From positions 1 to 7,457 of the forward strand of contig CAIPGJ010000624.1 in the NCBI GenBank assembly GCA_903864555.1: DNA of 7,457 bases, read 5' to 3'. The stretch is from an uncultured Pseudomonadota bacterium (GTDB lineage Bacteria; Pseudomonadota; Gammaproteobacteria; Burkholderiales; SG8-39). This document shows, one piece after another, positions 5,395-7,457 of this stretch. Made by a program: the position numbers and the translations under genes. The notes beneath the pieces are model-generated. The model was not told the origin of the DNA. It searched no databases and worked only from the letters and a program-made list of their open reading frames with translations. Positions within the stretch are counted from its first letter, which is position 1. Each line of letters starts with the position of its first letter.

Positions 5395-6405
5395 CTATTC
5401 CATCTGGATCTTCGCCACGGTGATGAGCTTTCTCCAGCGCTCGTACTCGTCGCGCATGGCCTTGCCCAGTTCCTCCGGGGTGCCGCCATCGGGCTCCACA
5501 CCTTGCTTGGCAAACTGCGCCTGGATCTGCGGGTCGAGCAGCGCCTTGTTCATGTCGGCGTTGAGCTTCAGGATGATGGGGCGCGCAGTGCCCGCCGGTG
5601 CCGACATGCCATACCAGGTCGAGACTTCATAGTCGGGATAGCCCGATTCCTTGACGGTGGGCACATCCGGCATGGTGCGCGAACGCTTGCCCGCGCCCAC
5701 GGCGATCGGGATCACCTTGCCCGCGGTGACAAAGGGCATGATGGAGACCATGCTGTTGAGCATCATGTGCGTGCGGCCCGCGCCAAGGTCGAGCACCGCC
5801 TGCGCACCGCCCTTGTAGGGGATGTGGGTCATCTCGAAACCGGCCATGAATTTCAGCAGCTCTATGCCCAGGTGGTTGGGCGTGCCGATGCCGGCGGAAG
5901 CGTAGGAGAGCTCACCGGGCTTCTTCGATTTCGCCAGCTTGACGAACTCGGGCAGCGTGCGCACCCCCAGCGAAGGGTGCACCACGATCATCTGTGTGCT
6001 CTGCACCAGCATGGTGATGGGGGTGAAGTCCTTGATCGGATTGAAGGGCAGTTTGTCACCTTCGATGGCGTAGGGAATGGCGGTGTGCCCGGCGGTGGTG
6101 AATAGCAGCGTGTAGCCATCGGCCGGTGCGCGTGCCACCAGTTGCGAGCCGATGGTGCCGTTGGCGCTGGGGCGGTTCTCGATCAGCACGGAGACGTTGT
6201 TGTACTCGCCCACCTTGTTGTTGACGGTGCGTGCCACCATGTCGGTGGTGCCACCCGGCGGATAGTTGACGACGACGCGAATGGGCTTGGACGGGTAGTT
6301 CTGCGCCATGGCAGGCAGCGCGGCCAGGGTAGCCAGGGCGGAAAGGCCGGATAGCGCCGACAGGGCCAGCGCGGACAGGGAAAATCCCCCGTGAGATGTC
6401 TTCAT
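5395..6405 (-). CDS. Bug-family tripartite tricarboxylate receptor (upstream tandem copy)
   Basis: The 336-residue protein starts at 6405, seven nt downstream of GGAGGAG, the best ribosome site of the receptor pair. The open frame runs on to 6603, but that 66-codon extension is Arg/Pro/His-rich and precedes the signal peptide, so it is leader DNA. The signal peptide (residues 1-35) is unusually long and built of imperfect Ser-Ala-Leu repeats ending PAMAQ. The mature part shows the family signatures NYPSKPIRVVVNYPPGG, TDMVAR, ENRPSANGTIGSQLVARAP and AGIGTPNHLGIELLKFMAG. Differences from the downstream paralogue cluster around the hinge and second lobe (for example THMMLNSMVSIMPFVTAGK against VHLTLNSMLSLLPHVRSGK), where ligand specificity may have drifted. 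It is the first gene of the pair and likely carries the promoter for both. The ligand is unknown. Confidence 0.92.
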   Translation of the reverse strand: MKTSHGGFSLSALALSALSGLSALATLAALPAMAQNYPSKPIRVVVNYPPGGTTDMVARTVNNKVGEYNNVSVLIENRPSANGTIGSQLVARAPADGYTLLFTTAGHTAIPYAIEGDKLPFNPIKDFTPITMLVQSTQMIVVHPSLGVRTLPEFVKLAKSKKPGELSYASAGIGTPNHLGIELLKFMAGFEMTHIPYKGGAQAVLDLGAGRTHMMLNSMVSIMPFVTAGKVIPIAVGAGKRSRTMPDVPTVKESGYPDYEVSTWYGMSAPAGTARPIILKLNADMNKALLDPQIQAQFAKQGVEPDGGTPEELGKAMRDEYERWRKLITVAKIQME

Positions 6406-6648
6406 GTTGTCTCCTCCGATGATCGGGTGGTGTTCTTGTGCGGGCGAAGTATGGGCCCCGCCGGAAAGCGCTGCAACCGGGCCACAGGGCGGAGTCGCGT
6501 TGTGTGCCCGGGGGGCAGAATGCGCGGCATTTGCCGGATCCGGTCCATCGCACGCCGAGCCCGGCGTTCGACAGCGTCTCCTGCGTACTCCCGCCGCGCG
6601 CAAGCCACCAATGTGTCGGACTGGTGCAGGCCTGCGGGCGCGTGCCGG
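6406..6648. other. Upstream region of the tandem Bug genes
   Basis: These 243 nt hold no supported gene. They lie between the start of the upstream Bug gene and the end of the DUF1801 pseudogene. A perfect palindrome CCGGATCCGG lies at 6534-6543 and an 11-bp near-palindrome CCGAT-G-ATCGG at 6416-6426 adjoins the ribosome site of the Bug gene. A candidate promoter is listed separately. Confidence 0.4.
6448..6476 (-). promoter_or_regulatory. Candidate sigma-70 promoter of the tandem Bug genes
   Basis: On the minus strand TTGCAG (6476-6471) and CATACT (6453-6448) are separated by exactly 17 nt. Matches are 3/6 and 4/6 to consensus. It would give a leader of about 35 nt before the ATG at 6405. 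Spacing and position are good, hexamer quality is modest, so this is a suggestion only. Confidence 0.35.
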
Positions 6649-6993
6649 CTATTGGGCTCGGTCGCGGTACTCGTGTGCCAGCGCGACCCTGCCGATTAAT
6701 TCAACAGGCAGTGGCTCGTGGTGGGGGAAGGAGAGATTGCCCTTGGGGTCGCGGCACCGGGCGGTTTCGGCAATGAGTGCCGCATCCTGCGTCACCGGGG
6801 ATAAATGCCGATCTGCTTCCGGAAAGCCGCAAAGTCAAGGAAGGTGCGTTGGTGTTTGAGCGCAGGCCTGTTGTAGCTGATGCACCGGGTGGCGCCGGGG
6901 ATGAGTCGCCCGACTTCCTGCTGCACCTGCGTGAGGCGCGCGGATGGTTTCGGGAAAGACGGTCAAGTCGTCTTCGTGGGACGAAAAGGGCAT
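6649..6993 (-). pseudogene. DUF1801 (YdhG-like) protein gene with two compensating frameshifts
   Basis: Reading the minus strand with two single-base corrections yields a complete 114-residue DUF1801 domain protein (small YdhG/iron-chaperone-like family, cytoplasmic, function poorly known). Frame one gives MPFSSHEDDLTVFPETIRA. At the CC of 6936-6935 one extra C shifts the frame; after it comes LTQVQQEVGRLIPGATRCIS, then YNRPAL and FAAFRKQIGIYP. At the CCCC of 6800-6797 one C is missing; after it comes PVTQDAALIAETARCRDPKG, NLSFPHHEPLPVELIGRV and the stop at 6649. Insertion and deletion cancel, so the span is exactly 115 codons. Uncorrected, translation from 6993 stops at 6835 after about 52 residues. 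The family hallmarks (CISY, FAAF-K-IG-YP, GNLSFP-EPLP) are intact, suggesting recent decay or sequence error. No Shine-Dalgarno is visible before the ATG. Confidence 0.85.
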
Positions 6994-7009
6994 TGATATC
7001 GGCAAACCG

Positions 7010-7049
7010 GGCAGCGAGGCAGCGAGACAGCGCGGCAACGCGGCAGCGG
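7010..7049. repeat. Five tandem copies of an 8-bp unit
   Basis: The units are GGCAGCGA, GGCAGCGA, GACAGCGC, GGCAACGC and GGCAGCGG, in perfect 8-bp register with consensus GGCAGCGM. The array lies between the glutathione S-transferase gene and the DUF1801 pseudogene and overlaps the left arm of the inverted repeat at 7030-7071. Eight-base units would frameshift if coding; this stretch is intergenic. Confidence 0.6.
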
Positions 7050-7071
7050 AACATGGACCCCGTTGCCGCGC
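7030..7071. terminator. 11-bp inverted repeat downstream of the glutathione S-transferase gene
   Basis: GCGCGGCAACG (7030-7040) and CGTTGCCGCGC (7061-7071) are perfect reverse complements with a 20-nt spacer. The element starts 16 nt past the stop codon of the minus-strand gene, as a terminator would, but the loop is long and no T-tract follows. An alternative is a mobile or regulatory dyad. Confidence 0.4.
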
Positions 7072-7087
7072 ACTGCCCTCAGGCGGT

Positions 7088-7457
7088 TTACATCACCCGC
7101 ACCTTCTGCCCCACCGGGCGGTCCCAGCAGCGGTTCAGCCAATCCTTCACGTTGGGCCAGCGCGCCAGGTCCATGGACAGGGCGCGAAACATGGCGGCGG
7201 CGACGTTGAGGTCGGCGATGGAGAAGTCGCTGCCGGCCAGCCATGTCGATTTCTTCAGCGCGACTTCCAGCACGTCGAGGGCGGCCTCGATCTCTTTCCA
7301 GGTGGCGTCGGCCAGCGCCTTGTTGCGCTCGGGCTCGGGCAGCATGCTGGTGTGCTGGGCCCAGGTGGTCATCTGGCGGTCGAGGCGGTCGGTTTCCCAC
7401 AGGCTCCACTGCAGCGCCAGTGCCTCGTGCTTCGGGTCGGCGGGATAGAGCGGGCTC
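7088..7457 (-). CDS. Glutathione S-transferase, C-terminal part (5' end off the window)
   Basis: The reading frame enters at the right edge (first full codon at 7456) and gives 122 residues ending at the TAA of 7088. An internal ATG at 7372 is not the start, because the frame before it is clearly coding: SPLYPADPKHEALALQWSLW, then ETDRLDRQ. The content is the all-helical C-terminal domain of a cytosolic GST. LAGSDFSIADLNVAA contains the conserved N-capping box and hydrophobic staple (Ser-x-x-Asp) that nucleates helix 6, and the closing WPNVKDWLNRCWDRP is the typical last-helix segment. The thioredoxin-like N-terminal domain with the glutathione site lies outside, so subclass and substrate cannot be given. 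Enzymes of this type conjugate glutathione to electrophiles or reduce peroxides. Confidence 0.88.
   Translation of the reverse strand, partial: SPLYPADPKHEALALQWSLWETDRLDRQMTTWAQHTSMLPEPERNKALADATWKEIEAALDVLEVALKKSTWLAGSDFSIADLNVAAAMFRALSMDLARWPNVKDWLNRCWDRPVGQKVRVM

Noticed and set aside
6406..6603. N-terminal extension of the upstream Bug gene
   Set aside because: Sixty-six Arg/Pro-rich codons precede a proper signal peptide whose ATG has a strong ribosome site; the extension is non-coding leader.
6777..7448. Plus-strand 223-codon frame over the DUF1801 remnant and GST gene
   Set aside because: Opposite strand carries clear GST and DUF1801 sequence; this frame has no motif or ribosome site.
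1..7457. CRISPR array, tRNA, rRNA, insertion sequence or phage genes
   Set aside because: No regularly spaced direct repeats, no cloverleaf or rRNA-like conserved stretches, and no transposase, integrase or phage motifs were seen on either strand.

Overview
The window is a GC-rich bacterial chromosomal segment. Three genes encode Bug-type periplasmic receptors (substrate-binding proteins of the tripartite tricarboxylate transporter, TctC-like). This family is massively expanded in Burkholderiales, so a betaproteobacterium of that order (for example an Alcaligenaceae or Comamonadaceae member) is the best guess. That is inferred from gene content, not from a marker gene.

Layout, left to right. 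(1) Positions 1-113, minus: N-terminus of a Bug receptor running off the left edge. (2) 114-399: divergent regulatory region with several inverted repeats, including a perfect 10-bp pair. (3) 400-1407, plus: an exported protein carrying a SAM-methyltransferase-like fold, the most unusual protein here. (4) 1478-1879, minus: a small two-helix membrane protein of unknown function, convergent with the previous gene. (5) 1880-2212: non-coding. (6) 2213-2815, minus: a DUF1080 lipoprotein. (7) 2924-4150, minus: a six-helix membrane class III adenylate cyclase with an intact active site. (8) 4313-5284 and 5395-6405, minus: tandem Bug receptor genes about 80% identical in mature protein, separated by a 110-nt spacer with two RNA-like stem-loops. 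(9) 6406-6648: promoter region of the second tandem gene. (10) 6649-6993, minus: a DUF1801 (YdhG-like) gene broken by two compensating single-base frameshifts and not captured by any single open frame. (11) 6994-7087: an 8-bp tandem repeat array interleaved with an 11-bp inverted repeat. (12) 7088-7457, minus: C-terminal part of a glutathione S-transferase running off the right edge.

The genes do not form an obvious single pathway. The Bug receptors have no TctA/TctB membrane partners in the window, so they would be orphan solute receptors that share a permease encoded elsewhere or act in sensing. I see no CRISPR array, tRNA, rRNA, transposase or integrase. I did not find a clear multi-gene novel system. 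The best leads are the exported methyltransferase-like protein, the double-frameshift DUF1801 pseudogene, the receptor duplication with its structured spacer, and the repeat-dense intergenic regions.
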